Shown here: piece after piece, positions 23,383-32,300 of the stretch
Numbering within the stretch: the first letter of the stretch is position 1
How the letters are laid out: each line of letters starts with the position of its first letter
Assembly: GCA_035764725.1 (NCBI GenBank)
Contig: DASTYT010000043.1
Location: 1-40,722 of the forward strand
Direction of reading: 5' to 3'
Origin: Candidatus Methylomirabilota bacterium
GTDB lineage: Bacteria > Methylomirabilota > Methylomirabilia > Rokubacteriales > CSP1-6
DNA length: 40,722 nucleotides
The notes under the pieces: model-generated
What the model was told of the DNA's origin: nothing
The model's input: only the letters and a program-made list of their open reading frames with translations
The model's database searches: none
Translations under genes and position numbers: made by a program

Positions 23383-24948
23383 CTACTTCTCGAGCCACAC
23401 GTTGTAGAAGCGGACCCGCTCGGTGCTCTCGTTGAAGCCCTTGACGGTGTTGCGGGCCGCCCGCAGGCCGAACAGATCGCCGTAGCGGATCACCGGCACC
23501 TTCTCGTAGAACTGGCGGGTCTGCTTCTCCCAGAGCGCCATACGCTTCTTGGGATCCGTCTCCCGCGCCAGCTCCGCCTGGATGCTCAGGATGTCCTCGT
23601 CGCTGGTCCAGCCCGGCCAGCTCGGCGTGAGGTAGACGGAATGCGTGGGGTCGTAGGCGGTGCCGATGCCCGTGGTGAAGGCGTCGTACTCCTTGGGGTT
23701 GTTCCGCCGCTTCACCAGGGTCGCCCAGTCCACCACCTGCAAGTCGATGTTGAAGCCCACGTCCTCGAGCTGCTGCTTGGTGACCAGCGCGAAGTCGTAC
23801 ATCCACTTGTACTCCTGCGTGGTCATGAAGCGGATCGGCTCCTTCTTGTAGCCCGCCTCCTGGAGGAGCTTCTTCGCCTTGTCCTTGTTGCGCTCGTTCC
23901 ACGGCAGGCCCGACAGCTTGGTGTGCCAGGCGCTGATCTCGAGGGGCACCAGGCTGTTGTCCATCCTGTAGAACTCCGACTTCCCGCCCGCCACCGTCTT
24001 CATGATCGGCTCGATGTCGATCGCCGCCTGCCAGGCCTGACGCAGCTTCTGATTCGTCATCAGGCCTTCCTTCTTGTTGAAGACGGCTACTAGCCAGTAG
24101 TAGGGCTTGGCCACGATGGGCCGCGCCGCGGGATTCCGCTTGATGCGATCGAAGGCGTCCAGGTTCAGATCGTCGGCGAAGTCGAGCTCGCCCGTCTCGA
24201 CCTGGGCGACGCGCGTGGCCACCTCGGGCACCGGCACCCAACGGATCTCGTCGAGGTAGGCGGTCTTCCCCCCGCCGTAGCCGTTGGGCTTCTCGTTACG
24301 CGACTTGTAGTCGTCGAAGCGAACCATGCGGATGTACTGGTCGGGCTTCCACTCCGCGAGCTTGTAGGGGCCGGTGCCGATGTACTCGGTGGCTTTCACC
24401 GCCGGCTCGAACTTCTCCGCGATCTCCTTGGGGTAGATGGCGCCGAAGTTGTTGGGCACGGCCAGCGAGATGAGCACGATGGCCGACTTCTCCTTGAGCT
24501 TCATCTCCACCGTGTACTTGTCGATCGCCTTCCACGTGTCGACCTGAGCGAACAGCGCCTTGCCGTAGATCGACTGCTTGCCCCAGCGGGTGAGCGAGGG
24601 CACGACGTCCTCCGACGTCATCTCCTTGCCGTTGTGGAACTTCACACCCTGGCGGAGCTTGAACGTGTAGACGAGGCCGTCCTTGCTCACGGTGTGGCTC
24701 TCCGCGAGCATCGGGATGGGCTTGTTGTCCTTGTCCAGGCTGTAGAGCCCCTCGTAAATGTGGTTGGTGAGGGTCTCGGTGATGCTGGCGGTGGTCCAAT
24801 GCGCGTCCAGCGACGGCGGCTCGCCGAGATTGCCCACGCGGAGCGTCCCGCCCTTGACCTGGGCGTCCGCGGGAACGGCGGCGAGGCCGGCGACGGCGGC
24901 AAAGGCGAGAGCGAGGAACACGCTGCGCACGACGGCCGAACCCCTCAT
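23383..24948 (-). CDS. SBP_bac_5 family ABC substrate-binding protein
   Basis: 521 residues. The signal peptide VFLALAFAAVAGLAAVPADA ends in an Ala-x-Ala site. The mature part starts with GGTLRVGNLGEPPSLDAHWT and has IYEGLYSLDKDNKPIPMLAE, YTFKLRQGVKFHNGKEMTSE and YIGTGPYKLAEW, which define the DppA/OppA/NikA family. It is periplasmic and delivers peptides or another ligand to the permeases encoded just downstream. GGAGGG precedes the ATG. Confidence 0.95.
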   Translation of the reverse strand: MRGSAVVRSVFLALAFAAVAGLAAVPADAQVKGGTLRVGNLGEPPSLDAHWTTASITETLTNHIYEGLYSLDKDNKPIPMLAESHTVSKDGLVYTFKLRQGVKFHNGKEMTSEDVVPSLTRWGKQSIYGKALFAQVDTWKAIDKYTVEMKLKEKSAIVLISLAVPNNFGAIYPKEIAEKFEPAVKATEYIGTGPYKLAEWKPDQYIRMVRFDDYKSRNEKPNGYGGGKTAYLDEIRWVPVPEVATRVAQVETGELDFADDLNLDAFDRIKRNPAARPIVAKPYYWLVAVFNKKEGLMTNQKLRQAWQAAIDIEPIMKTVAGGKSEFYRMDNSLVPLEISAWHTKLSGLPWNERNKDKAKKLLQEAGYKKEPIRFMTTQEYKWMYDFALVTKQQLEDVGFNIDLQVVDWATLVKRRNNPKEYDAFTTGIGTAYDPTHSVYLTPSWPGWTSDEDILSIQAELARETDPKKRMALWEKQTRQFYEKVPVIRYGDLFGLRAARNTVKGFNESTERVRFYNVWLEK

Positions 24949-25034
24949 GGGAACCCTCCAGCGGTGGGAGTCGCGTCAGGTGCGTGGAGTGTGCTGGAGG
25001 CCGGCCCGGCTTGTCAACGGGGAGGCCGGCCGCC

Positions 25035-26486
25035 TCACGCGAAGCCGGGCGGCGGCACGAAGGCCTGGAACTCCCGCTCCAGCAGCCGCGCCAGCTCGAT
25101 GGTGGTGCGGTCGCCGTACTGGGGGCCCACGATCTGCACGCCCACGGGCAGGCCGCCCGGCGTGAAGCCGGCCGGTGCCGACGTGCCGGGGAGAAACACC
25201 ACGCCCGAGAGGCCCGCCCAGAAGAGCTGGTCGACGGTCGGCACGCGCCGGCCGTTGACGGTGATCGTCCGCTGGTAGCGCTCGCCCACGTGATCGTGGG
25301 GGAAGGCGGCGGTGGCGGCGACCGGGCAGATCAGTACGTCCCACTCGCGGAAGAACTCCGCCCACTTCCAGCGGAGCTGATGGCGGGCCTCGTTGGTGGC
25401 GAGCCAGTCGCGGTGGGCGAGCGTGTTGGCGCGGATCATGCGCGCGTAGTACGACTCGTCGCCCGGGGCCAGGCGCGCGACCGCCTCCCGCTCCGCCTCG
25501 AACTCCGCGGGCGTGAGACGCCCCGAGGTCGCCGAGCGCAGGAGCTGGATGTAGATGCGGTGCGACTCGGCGGTGTCCACGTCGGGGCGCGCGCGGTCGC
25601 TCACCTTGGCGCGGCGCCGCGCGAGGAAGTCCGCCACCGCCTGGATGCGGTCCTGCACCTCCGCGTCCACCTCGGAGACGGGATCGGTGAGCATGATCGC
25701 GACCTTGAAATCGCGCAGCGCGCGGCGCCGCGGCGGCGGCAGCTCGAGCCGCCAGCCCTCCGCGTCGATCTCGTCCGGACCGGCCATCGCGGCGAGGCCC
25801 AGCGCGAGATCATCTGCGCTGCGGCCCATGGGGCCCACCACGTTGATGTCGCCCTGGGCGATCTTGCCCGGCAGGGCCTGGCCGCGCGGCGGCACCACGC
25901 CGTAGCTCGGCTTGTGGCCGTACACGCCGCAATAGTGGGCAGGGTTGCGGATCGATGAGCCGATGTCGCTGCCCGCCTCGAGCCCGGTGAGGCCCGCGGC
26001 CAGCGCGGCGGCGGAGCCGCCCGAGGAGCCGCCGGGGGAGCGCGTGACGTCCCAGGGATTGTTGGTGGTGCCGTAGATCTCGTTGTAGCTCTGGTAGTCC
26101 GCGAGGTAGATCGGCACGTTGGTCTTGCCGAAGATGATCACGCCGGCGTCGAGCAGCCGGTCCACCGTGAGCGCGTTCTTGGCGGGGAGATTCCCCTTGA
26201 GCGCGGGCACGCCCCACGTGGTGGGCATGCCGGTGACGTCGTAGGACTCCTTGATCGTCATGGGTACGCCGTGCAGCGGCCCCCACGGCTGGCTCTTGCG
26301 CAGCGCCGCGTCGGCGGCGCGGGCGCGCTTGCGGGCGGCGTCGAGGTCGGTGGTGATGATCGCGTTGATGCGCGGGTTGTACTTCTCCATCCTCGCGATG
26401 TAGAGGTCCAGCAGCTCCAGGCAGCCGATCTTCCGCCGCCGGATGAGCGACGCGAGGGATTTGGCCGACTCGAATACGACGTCCAT
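25035..26486 (-). CDS. amidase (amidase signature family)
   Basis: 483 residues. The Ser-cisSer-Lys triad is in place. Lys79 lies in GVPMTIKES, Ser154 in RSPGGSSGGSAAAL and Ser178 in AGSDIGSSIRNPA, with the 75- and 24-residue spacings of the family. It hydrolyses an amide to acid plus ammonia (or amine); the substrate is unknown. It is not GatA by context. GGAGGT lies seven bases upstream. It follows 86 bases upstream of the peptide-type importer, which might supply its substrate (inference). Confidence 0.93.
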   Translation of the reverse strand: MDVVFESAKSLASLIRRRKIGCLELLDLYIARMEKYNPRINAIITTDLDAARKRARAADAALRKSQPWGPLHGVPMTIKESYDVTGMPTTWGVPALKGNLPAKNALTVDRLLDAGVIIFGKTNVPIYLADYQSYNEIYGTTNNPWDVTRSPGGSSGGSAAALAAGLTGLEAGSDIGSSIRNPAHYCGVYGHKPSYGVVPPRGQALPGKIAQGDINVVGPMGRSADDLALGLAAMAGPDEIDAEGWRLELPPPRRRALRDFKVAIMLTDPVSEVDAEVQDRIQAVADFLARRRAKVSDRARPDVDTAESHRIYIQLLRSATSGRLTPAEFEAEREAVARLAPGDESYYARMIRANTLAHRDWLATNEARHQLRWKWAEFFREWDVLICPVAATAAFPHDHVGERYQRTITVNGRRVPTVDQLFWAGLSGVVFLPGTSAPAGFTPGGLPVGVQIVGPQYGDRTTIELARLLEREFQAFVPPPGFA

Positions 26487-26527
26487 GACGCACCTCCGGG
26501 GCAACAATGTATCATGCGGCGGGAACG

Positions 26528-27574
26528 ATGAGGCGACCGGGGCCGGCCACCGCGCTGCTGATGCTCGGCATGTTCACCGTGTCGCTCCTCCCCCCGGCGG
26601 CGGCGCGCGCGCCCGCGGCCGATGCCTGGGATCTGCGGCAGATGTCCGCGGATGAGCGGCGCCGCGTCATCGGCGGCGAGATCGTGCCCTTCGCCGTCGC
26701 CGAGCGCACGGACCGCGATCTCGCCGCCGGCCTCATGATGTTCCTGCCGCTTCCCGTGCCGCGGGTCGGTGACTACCTGGCGGAGGCGGAGCTGGCGGTG
26801 CGCGATCCCGGCGTCGTCAGCTGGGGCGCGCTACCCGAACGCGCCGAGGCCACCTCGCTCGCCAAGCTGCGGCTCGGTCCGGCGGAGGCCGACGAGCTGC
26901 TCGACGCGCGACCGGGCTCGGTGTGGAATCTCTCGAGCAGGGAGATGGACGGGCTGCGGGCAATGCGCGCGATGCTCCCCGTCGCCTCGCGGGCCCTCCA
27001 GGCCGAATCCGTGAGCACCCAGTACCGCGCCATCCTGCTCCGGCGCACCCAGGCCTATCGCGCCGGGGGGCTCGACGCCGTCGAGCCCTACGCGCGCCGC
27101 GGCGGCACCACGACGGATCCCGCCGCCGAGCTGCGCCTGGCCGCCGAGGACGCGCGCCCGCTGACGACGGTCTTGCCCTCCCTGGTCGACGCGCTGCTCC
27201 ACTACCCCGCGCTCCAGCACGCGGGGCGCGGCAGCCAGCTCTACTGGGTGGAGCGCCGGCTCCAGGGGCGCGTGGATCCGGTGCTGGTCCACCAGTTGGT
27301 CGACGTGCGCCCCGAGCTCGCCCTCCACGTGGAGCGGCATTTCTTCGTGGGCCACGCGTACAACTCGAGCCAGACGCTCACCGGCGCGCTGCCGTGGGGC
27401 AACGGCTCCCTGGTATTCGTGGTGGCCCGCGTCTCCACCGATCTGGTCGCGGGGCTGGGCGGCGACATGAAGCGCTCGCTGGGCCGGCGGCAGCTCCGCG
27501 GTGACCTCTCGGGCCGTCTTGACCGCGTCCGCGCGGGACTGGCGAGACCCACCCCGCTGCCGCAGAGCCCGTAG
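26528..27574 (+). CDS. uncharacterised exported protein
   Basis: 348 residues. I do not recognise a family. Residues 1-28 form a signal peptide (GPATALLMLGMFTVSLLPPA, then AARAPAA). The mature protein is alpha-helical and rich in Arg, Ala and Leu, with landmarks ERRRVIGGEIVPFAVAERTD, RGGTTTDPAAELRLAAED, LLHYPALQHAGRGSQLYWVE and HFFVGHAYNSSQTLTGALPW. The near-terminal LVARVSTDLVAG-type strand segments could form part of a beta sandwich. TATCAT (26510-26515) gives a promoter with a very short leader. It is divergent from the amidase gene. Confidence 0.78.
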   Translation: MRRPGPATALLMLGMFTVSLLPPAAARAPAADAWDLRQMSADERRRVIGGEIVPFAVAERTDRDLAAGLMMFLPLPVPRVGDYLAEAELAVRDPGVVSWGALPERAEATSLAKLRLGPAEADELLDARPGSVWNLSSREMDGLRAMRAMLPVASRALQAESVSTQYRAILLRRTQAYRAGGLDAVEPYARRGGTTTDPAAELRLAAEDARPLTTVLPSLVDALLHYPALQHAGRGSQLYWVERRLQGRVDPVLVHQLVDVRPELALHVERHFFVGHAYNSSQTLTGALPWGNGSLVFVVARVSTDLVAGLGGDMKRSLGRRQLRGDLSGRLDRVRAGLARPTPLPQSP

Positions 27575-27586
27575 GGCCCGGGGGCG

Positions 27587-28618
27587 CTAGACCGGGATTG
27601 AGACGCGCGCGAGGACGTCCGGCTCGTCGAGGAGCCGGCCGGCGCCGCGCACCACGCAGGTGAGCGGGTCCTCGCTGATCGTGATGGGCAGATCGGTTTG
27701 CTGATGGAGCAGGAGATCGAGCCCGGGCAGGAGCGCGCCGCCCCCGGTGAGGGTGATGCCGTTGTCCACGATGTCGGCGGCTAGCTCGGGCGGAGTCTTC
27801 TCGAGGCAGCCGTGCACCGCCTCCACGATAGCCTCGATGGGCTCGCGCAAGGCCTCGCGCACCTCGGCGCCGCTTACGTAGATCGTCTTCGGGATCCCCG
27901 CGGTGAGGTCGCGCCCCTTCACCGCGATGGTCTCGTTGTCGCGTGCGCCGGGATAGGCCGAGCCCAGGGAGAGCTTGATCTCCTCCGAGCGGCGCTCGCC
28001 GATGAGCAGGCTGTGACTCTTCCGCACGTGGGAGGCGATGGCGTCGTTCATGTCATCGCCCGCGATACGCAGCGAGCTCGAGAAGACGATGCCGGACAGC
28101 GAGATCACCGCGACCTCGGTGGTGCCGCCGCCGATGTCGACGATCATGCTCGCGCCGGGCTCCGAGATCGGCAGCCCCGCGCCGATGGCGGCGGCGGTGG
28201 GCTCGGCGATCAGGAACACCCTGCGCGCGCCCGCGTGGCTCGCCGACTCCTGCACCGCGCGCCGCTCCACCTGGGTAATCCCAGAGGGGACTGAGATAAC
28301 CACCCGCGGATGCACGGGGCTCCGCCGCCGGTGGGCCCGGCGGATGAAGTGATAGAGCATCTTCTCGGTGGTGTCGTAGTCGGCGATGACGCCGTGCCGC
28401 AGCGGCCGCACCACCTCGATGGTGCCGGGCGCGCGGCCCAGCATCGCCTTGGCCTGCGCGCCCACAGCGATCACCGATCGGTCTGCGGTACTCAGAGCGA
28501 CGATCGAGGGCTCGTTGAGCACGATGCCTTCCCCCGGCGCGTACACGAGCGTGTTCGCCGTGCCGAGATCGACGGCCATGTCGCTGGGGAAGAAGTGGCT
28601 GAGGAAGCGAAGGAGCAT
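27587..28618 (-). CDS. mreB: MreB-like actin-family rod-shape protein
   Basis: 343 residues. Actin-fold motifs are present: phosphate 1 DMAVDLGTANTLVYAPGEGI, then the connect region FLIAEPTAAAIGAGLPI, phosphate 2 GASMIVDIGGGTTEVAVISL and the adenosine site GITLTGGGALLPGLD. It polymerises under the membrane to organise cell-wall growth. No mreC, mreD or rodA follow, so it may be an additional paralogue. The ATG at 28618 is preferred; a TTG at 28636 would add six residues. The N-terminal MLLRFLSHFFPSD contains an amphipathic segment of the sort MreB uses to bind membrane. Confidence 0.9.
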   Translation of the reverse strand: MLLRFLSHFFPSDMAVDLGTANTLVYAPGEGIVLNEPSIVALSTADRSVIAVGAQAKAMLGRAPGTIEVVRPLRHGVIADYDTTEKMLYHFIRRAHRRRSPVHPRVVISVPSGITQVERRAVQESASHAGARRVFLIAEPTAAAIGAGLPISEPGASMIVDIGGGTTEVAVISLSGIVFSSSLRIAGDDMNDAIASHVRKSHSLLIGERRSEEIKLSLGSAYPGARDNETIAVKGRDLTAGIPKTIYVSGAEVREALREPIEAIVEAVHGCLEKTPPELAADIVDNGITLTGGGALLPGLDLLLHQQTDLPITISEDPLTCVVRGAGRLLDEPDVLARVSIPV

Positions 28619-28760
28619 CCGCGAGTTCCAAGGCAACGGATGTGCCAGCGGCGCGGAGGCCGGCCGTCGGGCTCGGGAATGTCTATACGCGAGAGCAGGT
28701 TCGATCGGCTCGCGGAGGGGGACGACGCGCCCGACGCGACCGGCGCGCTCTCGGCAGTCT

Positions 28761-28788
28761 TACACAGAGTTCGTGTAGGGATTACACT
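28761..28788 (+). promoter_or_regulatory. promoter and dyad before the TAXI-like gene
   Basis: TACACT (28783-28788) lies 6 bases before the GTG start. Immediately upstream, TACAC (28761-28765) and GTGTA (28773-28777) form a 5-7-5 inverted repeat overlapping the -35 position, a good place for a repressor. Binding is not shown. Confidence 0.45.
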
Positions 28789-28794
28789 CCCGGC

Positions 28795-29679
28795 GTGGAT
28801 ACCGTGACCCTCGGCACCGCCACGCCCGGCGGGGGCTTTCCCGTCTATGGCCAGGCCTTCGCGGAGAGCGTCAACGAGGCCGACCCGACGCTCACCGTCG
28901 TCACCCGCCACACCAAAGGCAGCACGGAGAACGTACCGCTGCTCGAGTCCGGCCAGCTCGACCTGGGCCTCGTGCAGGGCGAGGTGGCCTACGAGGCGCT
29001 GGAAGGCATCGGTCGGCCCCGCGCCGATCTCCGCATCCTCTGTGCCATGTACTCCACGCCCGGCATGTTCGTGGTGCGTGGCGACTCCGAGTACCGCACG
29101 ATCGCCGACCTCACCGGGCGCCACGTGGCCTTCGGGGCGCGGGGCTCCGGCCTCGTCATCCTCGCCCGCTATGTGCTGGACGGCCTCGCGCTGGATCAGC
29201 AGCGCGACTTTCACGCGGTGTTCCTGGACGCCGCCGGCGACGGACCCGCCATGGTGCTGGACGGCCGGGTGGCCGCGCTCTGGGGCGGCGGCATCGGCTG
29301 GCCGGGCTTCGTCGCGGTGGCCCGCGGCCCGGCGGGCGCGCGCTTCATCGTCCCCGACGCGGAGGGCATCCGCCGCATCCTCGCCCGGCACGCCTTCCTC
29401 AAGCCGCTGACCGTGCCCGCCGGCTCCTATCCGGGGCAGAGCGCGCCGATCGCGTCGGTGGGGTCGTGGAGCTTCGTCATGGCGCGTCCCTCACTCGACG
29501 AGGAGATCGCCTACCGCCTCGCGCGCGCGGTGCACGGGGCCGAGGCCGCCCTCGGCCGGCGGCTCGCGCAGGCGCGCGAGACCACCGCCGCCAACACCGT
29601 GGCGGCGGCGCCGCGGCCCGGCCTCATCCACGCCGGCGCGCGGCGCTATCTGCGCGAGATCGGGCTCTCGCCCGACTAG
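28795..29679 (+). CDS. TAXI-family TRAP solute-binding domain protein without signal peptide
   Basis: 294 residues, GTG start. TAXI family: VTLGTATPGGGFPVYGQAFA, TRHTKGSTENVPLLESGQLD, LVQGEVAYEALEG and VAFGARGSGLVILARYVLDG. Usually such proteins have a signal peptide and feed a TRAP transporter, but here the first strand starts at residue 3 and nothing upstream reads as a leader. No TRAP membrane gene is near. It may act in the cytoplasm. The last 56 bases overlap the convergent DNA ligase gene. Confidence 0.85.
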   Translation: MDTVTLGTATPGGGFPVYGQAFAESVNEADPTLTVVTRHTKGSTENVPLLESGQLDLGLVQGEVAYEALEGIGRPRADLRILCAMYSTPGMFVVRGDSEYRTIADLTGRHVAFGARGSGLVILARYVLDGLALDQQRDFHAVFLDAAGDGPAMVLDGRVAALWGGGIGWPGFVAVARGPAGARFIVPDAEGIRRILARHAFLKPLTVPAGSYPGQSAPIASVGSWSFVMARPSLDEEIAYRLARAVHGAEAALGRRLAQARETTAANTVAAAPRPGLIHAGARRYLREIGLSPD

Positions 29680-30730
29680 GCGCCGCCGGCGCCATGCCGT
29701 CGAGCAGCGCGGCAAGCCGAGGGCGCGCGCCGGAGTCCAGCTGCTCCAGCATGCACTGCCGCGGCGCCTTGTCGGGGCGCCAGCGGAGGAAGCGCGTGCC
29801 GTGGCGAAAGCGGCCGGCGGTGACCTGGTCGTAGCCGACCTCCACCACGAGCTTCGGCTCGACGGGCTCCCATTCGCCGGTGCGCTCGGTACTCCAGCGG
29901 CTTGGCCCGCCGGGGGCGTTGCCGGTGAACCCCGCTCCGCTCATGAGCGGCCGCAGGCGCGTGAGCAGGGCCTTGCGCTCAGCGGCGGCAAACCCCGAAG
30001 TGAAGCCAACATGGTGGAGCTTCCCGGCGTCGTCGTAGAGCCCCAGCAGGAGCGAGCCCACCACCTTCGCATTCGTGGCGTAGCGGAAGCCGCCCACCAC
30101 GCAGTCGGCGGTGCGGCCGCGCTTGACCTTCACCATGCCGTCCCGCGTGCCGGAGAGATACGGCACGCCGCGCACCTTGGCCACGATGCCATCGAGGTTG
30201 CCACCGGCCCGCGCGAGCCACGCCCGCGCCGCCTCGAGATCGTCCGTCGCGGGCGAGAGGCGGATCGCGCCCGCGCGCGCGAGATGCTTCCGGGCGAAGG
30301 CCTCGAGCCGGCGGCGCCGCTCCGCGAGCGGCTGTGCCACTAGCGACCGGCCCTCGTCGTCCGCGAGGAGATCGAACACGATGTACATGGCCGGCCGTTC
30401 GGCGGCCAGGCGCCGCACGCGGCTCGCCGCGGGATGGATGCGCTGGAGCAGCTCGTCGAAGGCCAGATGCGCCCCCACCGGCACGACCAGCTCGCCGTCG
30501 AGCACGAAGCGCGAGGCCGGCACCGCCTGCACCGCCTCGACCACGTCGGGGAAGTAGCGCTCGAGCGGCTTGCCGGAGCGGGAGCGCAGCACGACGGAGT
30601 CGCCGTCCCGGAAGGCCAGGCAGCGAAAGCCGTCCCACTTGGGCTCGTACTGCCACTCCGGTCCGGTGGGGATCGCGTCCACCAGCCGCGCCTCCATCGG
30701 CGCATAGTCGGCGCGGAGCGGGAGGGTCAT
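29624..30730 (-). CDS. ATP-dependent DNA ligase (LigC/LigD ligase-domain type)
   Basis: 368 residues. The adenylation lysine is Lys31 in YEPKWDGFR (motif I). Further motifs are RFVLDGELVV, PAMYIVFDLLADDEGR, GNLDGIVAKVRG, MVKVKRGRTADCVVGGF and an OB-fold with EPKLVVEVGYDQ. The C-terminus is a basic, low-complexity RARARSRADSAARRRG tail. It seals nicks with ATP, presumably in end-joining or repair. ATG overlaps the polymerase gene stop (ATGA). The 3' end runs 56 bases into the TAXI-like gene on the other strand. Confidence 0.95.
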   Translation of the reverse strand: MTLPLRADYAPMEARLVDAIPTGPEWQYEPKWDGFRCLAFRDGDSVVLRSRSGKPLERYFPDVVEAVQAVPASRFVLDGELVVPVGAHLAFDELLQRIHPAASRVRRLAAERPAMYIVFDLLADDEGRSLVAQPLAERRRRLEAFARKHLARAGAIRLSPATDDLEAARAWLARAGGNLDGIVAKVRGVPYLSGTRDGMVKVKRGRTADCVVGGFRYATNAKVVGSLLLGLYDDAGKLHHVGFTSGFAAAERKALLTRLRPLMSGAGFTGNAPGGPSRWSTERTGEWEPVEPKLVVEVGYDQVTAGRFRHGTRFLRWRPDKAPRQCMLEQLDSGARPRLAALLDGMAPAAPSRARARSRADSAARRRG

Positions 30731-31689
30731 GCCACCCGCTCCAGGTTGAAGCGGCCGCGCTTCGCGAGCAGCGGTGCATAGAGGTCGCCGAGCTTCGCGA
30801 GCCGGGCCGGCACGTTGTCCATGCGGAAGTCCTCGATGGCGAAATCGGCCGCCACCTCGCTCCATGCGAGCGGCGTGGACACCGGCGCGCGCGGGCGCGG
30901 CCGCACGGAGTACACCGAGGCGAGCGTGCGCCCCCAGGCGTTCTGGTTGTAGTCCACGAGCACGCGGCCGGCCGGCCGCTTCGCGACACGGTACTCCGCC
31001 GTCACCAGGGCCGGCCGCGCCTTGGCCAGCGCTAAGGCGATGGACTTGGCCACGCCCCATACGGTCTTCTGGTCCGGCCCCCGCACGATCGGCACGTAGA
31101 CGTGGATACCGCGCGAGCCGGTGGACTTGGGATAGCTGGGCATGCCGAGCCCGTCCAGGGCCTCGCGCAGAACCAGCGCGGTCTCCCGCACCCTCGCAAA
31201 GCCGGCGGCGGGCACGGGATCGAGATCGAAGTGGATATAGTCTGGCCGCTGCACGTCGTCGCAGCGTGCGTACCACTGGTTCAGGTCGATGCAGCCGAGG
31301 TTCACCACCCAGAGGAGGGAGAGGAGGTCCTGCACGATCAGGAAGTCGATGACGTTGCCGGACGCGTGGCGGATGGCGCACGTCTCGATCCAGTCGGGAC
31401 GCGGCGCGGGCGCGCGCTTCATGAAGAAGAAGTCCCCGGCGGCCCCGTTGGGGTACCGCTTCATCACCATCGCGCGATCGTGGAGATGCGGCAGAAGGTA
31501 CGGCGAAACATTCGCATAGTAACGGAGGAGATCCCCCTTGGTGATCGTGGGCCGCGTCCAGAAGGGCTTGCGCAAGTTCGTGAGGGTGACGGCGCGGGCG
31601 CCCAGCCGCAGCTCCACGGTGTCGCGGTCGGCGGGGATCATCTCGGCGGCGGGCAGCGGCAGCGTCGCGGCCTCGGCGCGCGGGCTCAT
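30727..31689 (-). CDS. LigD-type primase-polymerase domain protein
   Basis: 320 residues. The archaeo-eukaryotic primase fold of LigD POL: KGDLLRYYANVSPYLLPHLH, VMKRYPNG, FFFMKRAPAPRP, WVVNLGCIDLNQW, and the metal-binding pair Asp155/Asp157 in IHFDLDP. STGSRGIHVYVPI follows. It adds ribo- or deoxynucleotides at double-strand ends during non-homologous end joining. POL and ligase are separate genes here, not one LigD. Start and stop overlap its neighbours by 4 bases each. No ku gene is in the window. Confidence 0.95.
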   Translation of the reverse strand: MSPRAEAATLPLPAAEMIPADRDTVELRLGARAVTLTNLRKPFWTRPTITKGDLLRYYANVSPYLLPHLHDRAMVMKRYPNGAAGDFFFMKRAPAPRPDWIETCAIRHASGNVIDFLIVQDLLSLLWVVNLGCIDLNQWYARCDDVQRPDYIHFDLDPVPAAGFARVRETALVLREALDGLGMPSYPKSTGSRGIHVYVPIVRGPDQKTVWGVAKSIALALAKARPALVTAEYRVAKRPAGRVLVDYNQNAWGRTLASVYSVRPRPRAPVSTPLAWSEVAADFAIEDFRMDNVPARLAKLGDLYAPLLAKRGRFNLERVA

Positions 31690-32300
31690 CGCGAGGACGC
31701 CAGGCGGGGTGGGCGCGGCCCCCGGCGCACCGCGCCGGTCACGCTAATGTACTCGAGCTCGGCGCCGGCGCGGGCGCAGCGGAGCAGGAGACCGCCCCGA
31801 CTCATGTCGCCGCGCCCCACGAAGTCCGCGGGAAAGCGCAGGCGCTCGCCGAAGGTGGCGAGCAGCGGCTCGAGATACTTGCCGGTGGCGATGCTGCCGA
31901 GCAGCACCACGTCGCAGCGGGCGTCGAGCCCTTCGGCGAGGCGCCGCGCGTCGCGCAGCAGCGGCTCCATGTAGCGCGCGTTGGCGACGGCGATGTCCAC
32001 CTCGGCGAAGCGGCGCAGGCGCTCGAAGCCTACCGGCTCCTCCGCGAGCACGAGCCCGTCCGTCGGCGTGATCACGAGCACGCCGGGCCGCCCGGCCGGC
32101 GGGCGCGCGAAGGCCTGGGCGTAGGCCAGCTTGCCGCGGAAATAGAGGCCGCTCAGGAACGAGAACACCTCGCCGAGCGGCGCGCCGGAGGCGGCGCGCA
32201 GGCGCTGGGCGAGGTCGAAGCGCGCGTCGGGGTTGAACACGAGGCGGGCCCGCTCGCCCCCGCAGTGCGCGGGCGAGAGGAGGAAGATGCGCCGCCTCAC
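31686..32300 (-). CDS. unknown protein in the PolX-LigD operon
   Basis: 204 residues, GTG start; I do not recognise a family. It opens RRRIFLLSPAHCGGERARLV with a Cys and His near the N-terminus. Then GEVFSFLSGLYFRGKLAYAQ and GVLVITPTDGLVL (nucleotide-like strand-turn), CDVVLLGSIATGKYLEPLLA and FVGRGDMSRGGLLLRCARAG. The LLGSIATGKYL stretch recalls a small Rossmann-like domain. It is joined by 4-base overlaps to polX-like and LigD-pol genes, so it is translated with them and probably has a DNA-repair role (inference). Confidence 0.85.
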   Translation of the reverse strand: MRRRIFLLSPAHCGGERARLVFNPDARFDLAQRLRAASGAPLGEVFSFLSGLYFRGKLAYAQAFARPPAGRPGVLVITPTDGLVLAEEPVGFERLRRFAEVDIAVANARYMEPLLRDARRLAEGLDARCDVVLLGSIATGKYLEPLLATFGERLRFPADFVGRGDMSRGGLLLRCARAGAELEYISVTGAVRRGPRPPRLASSR

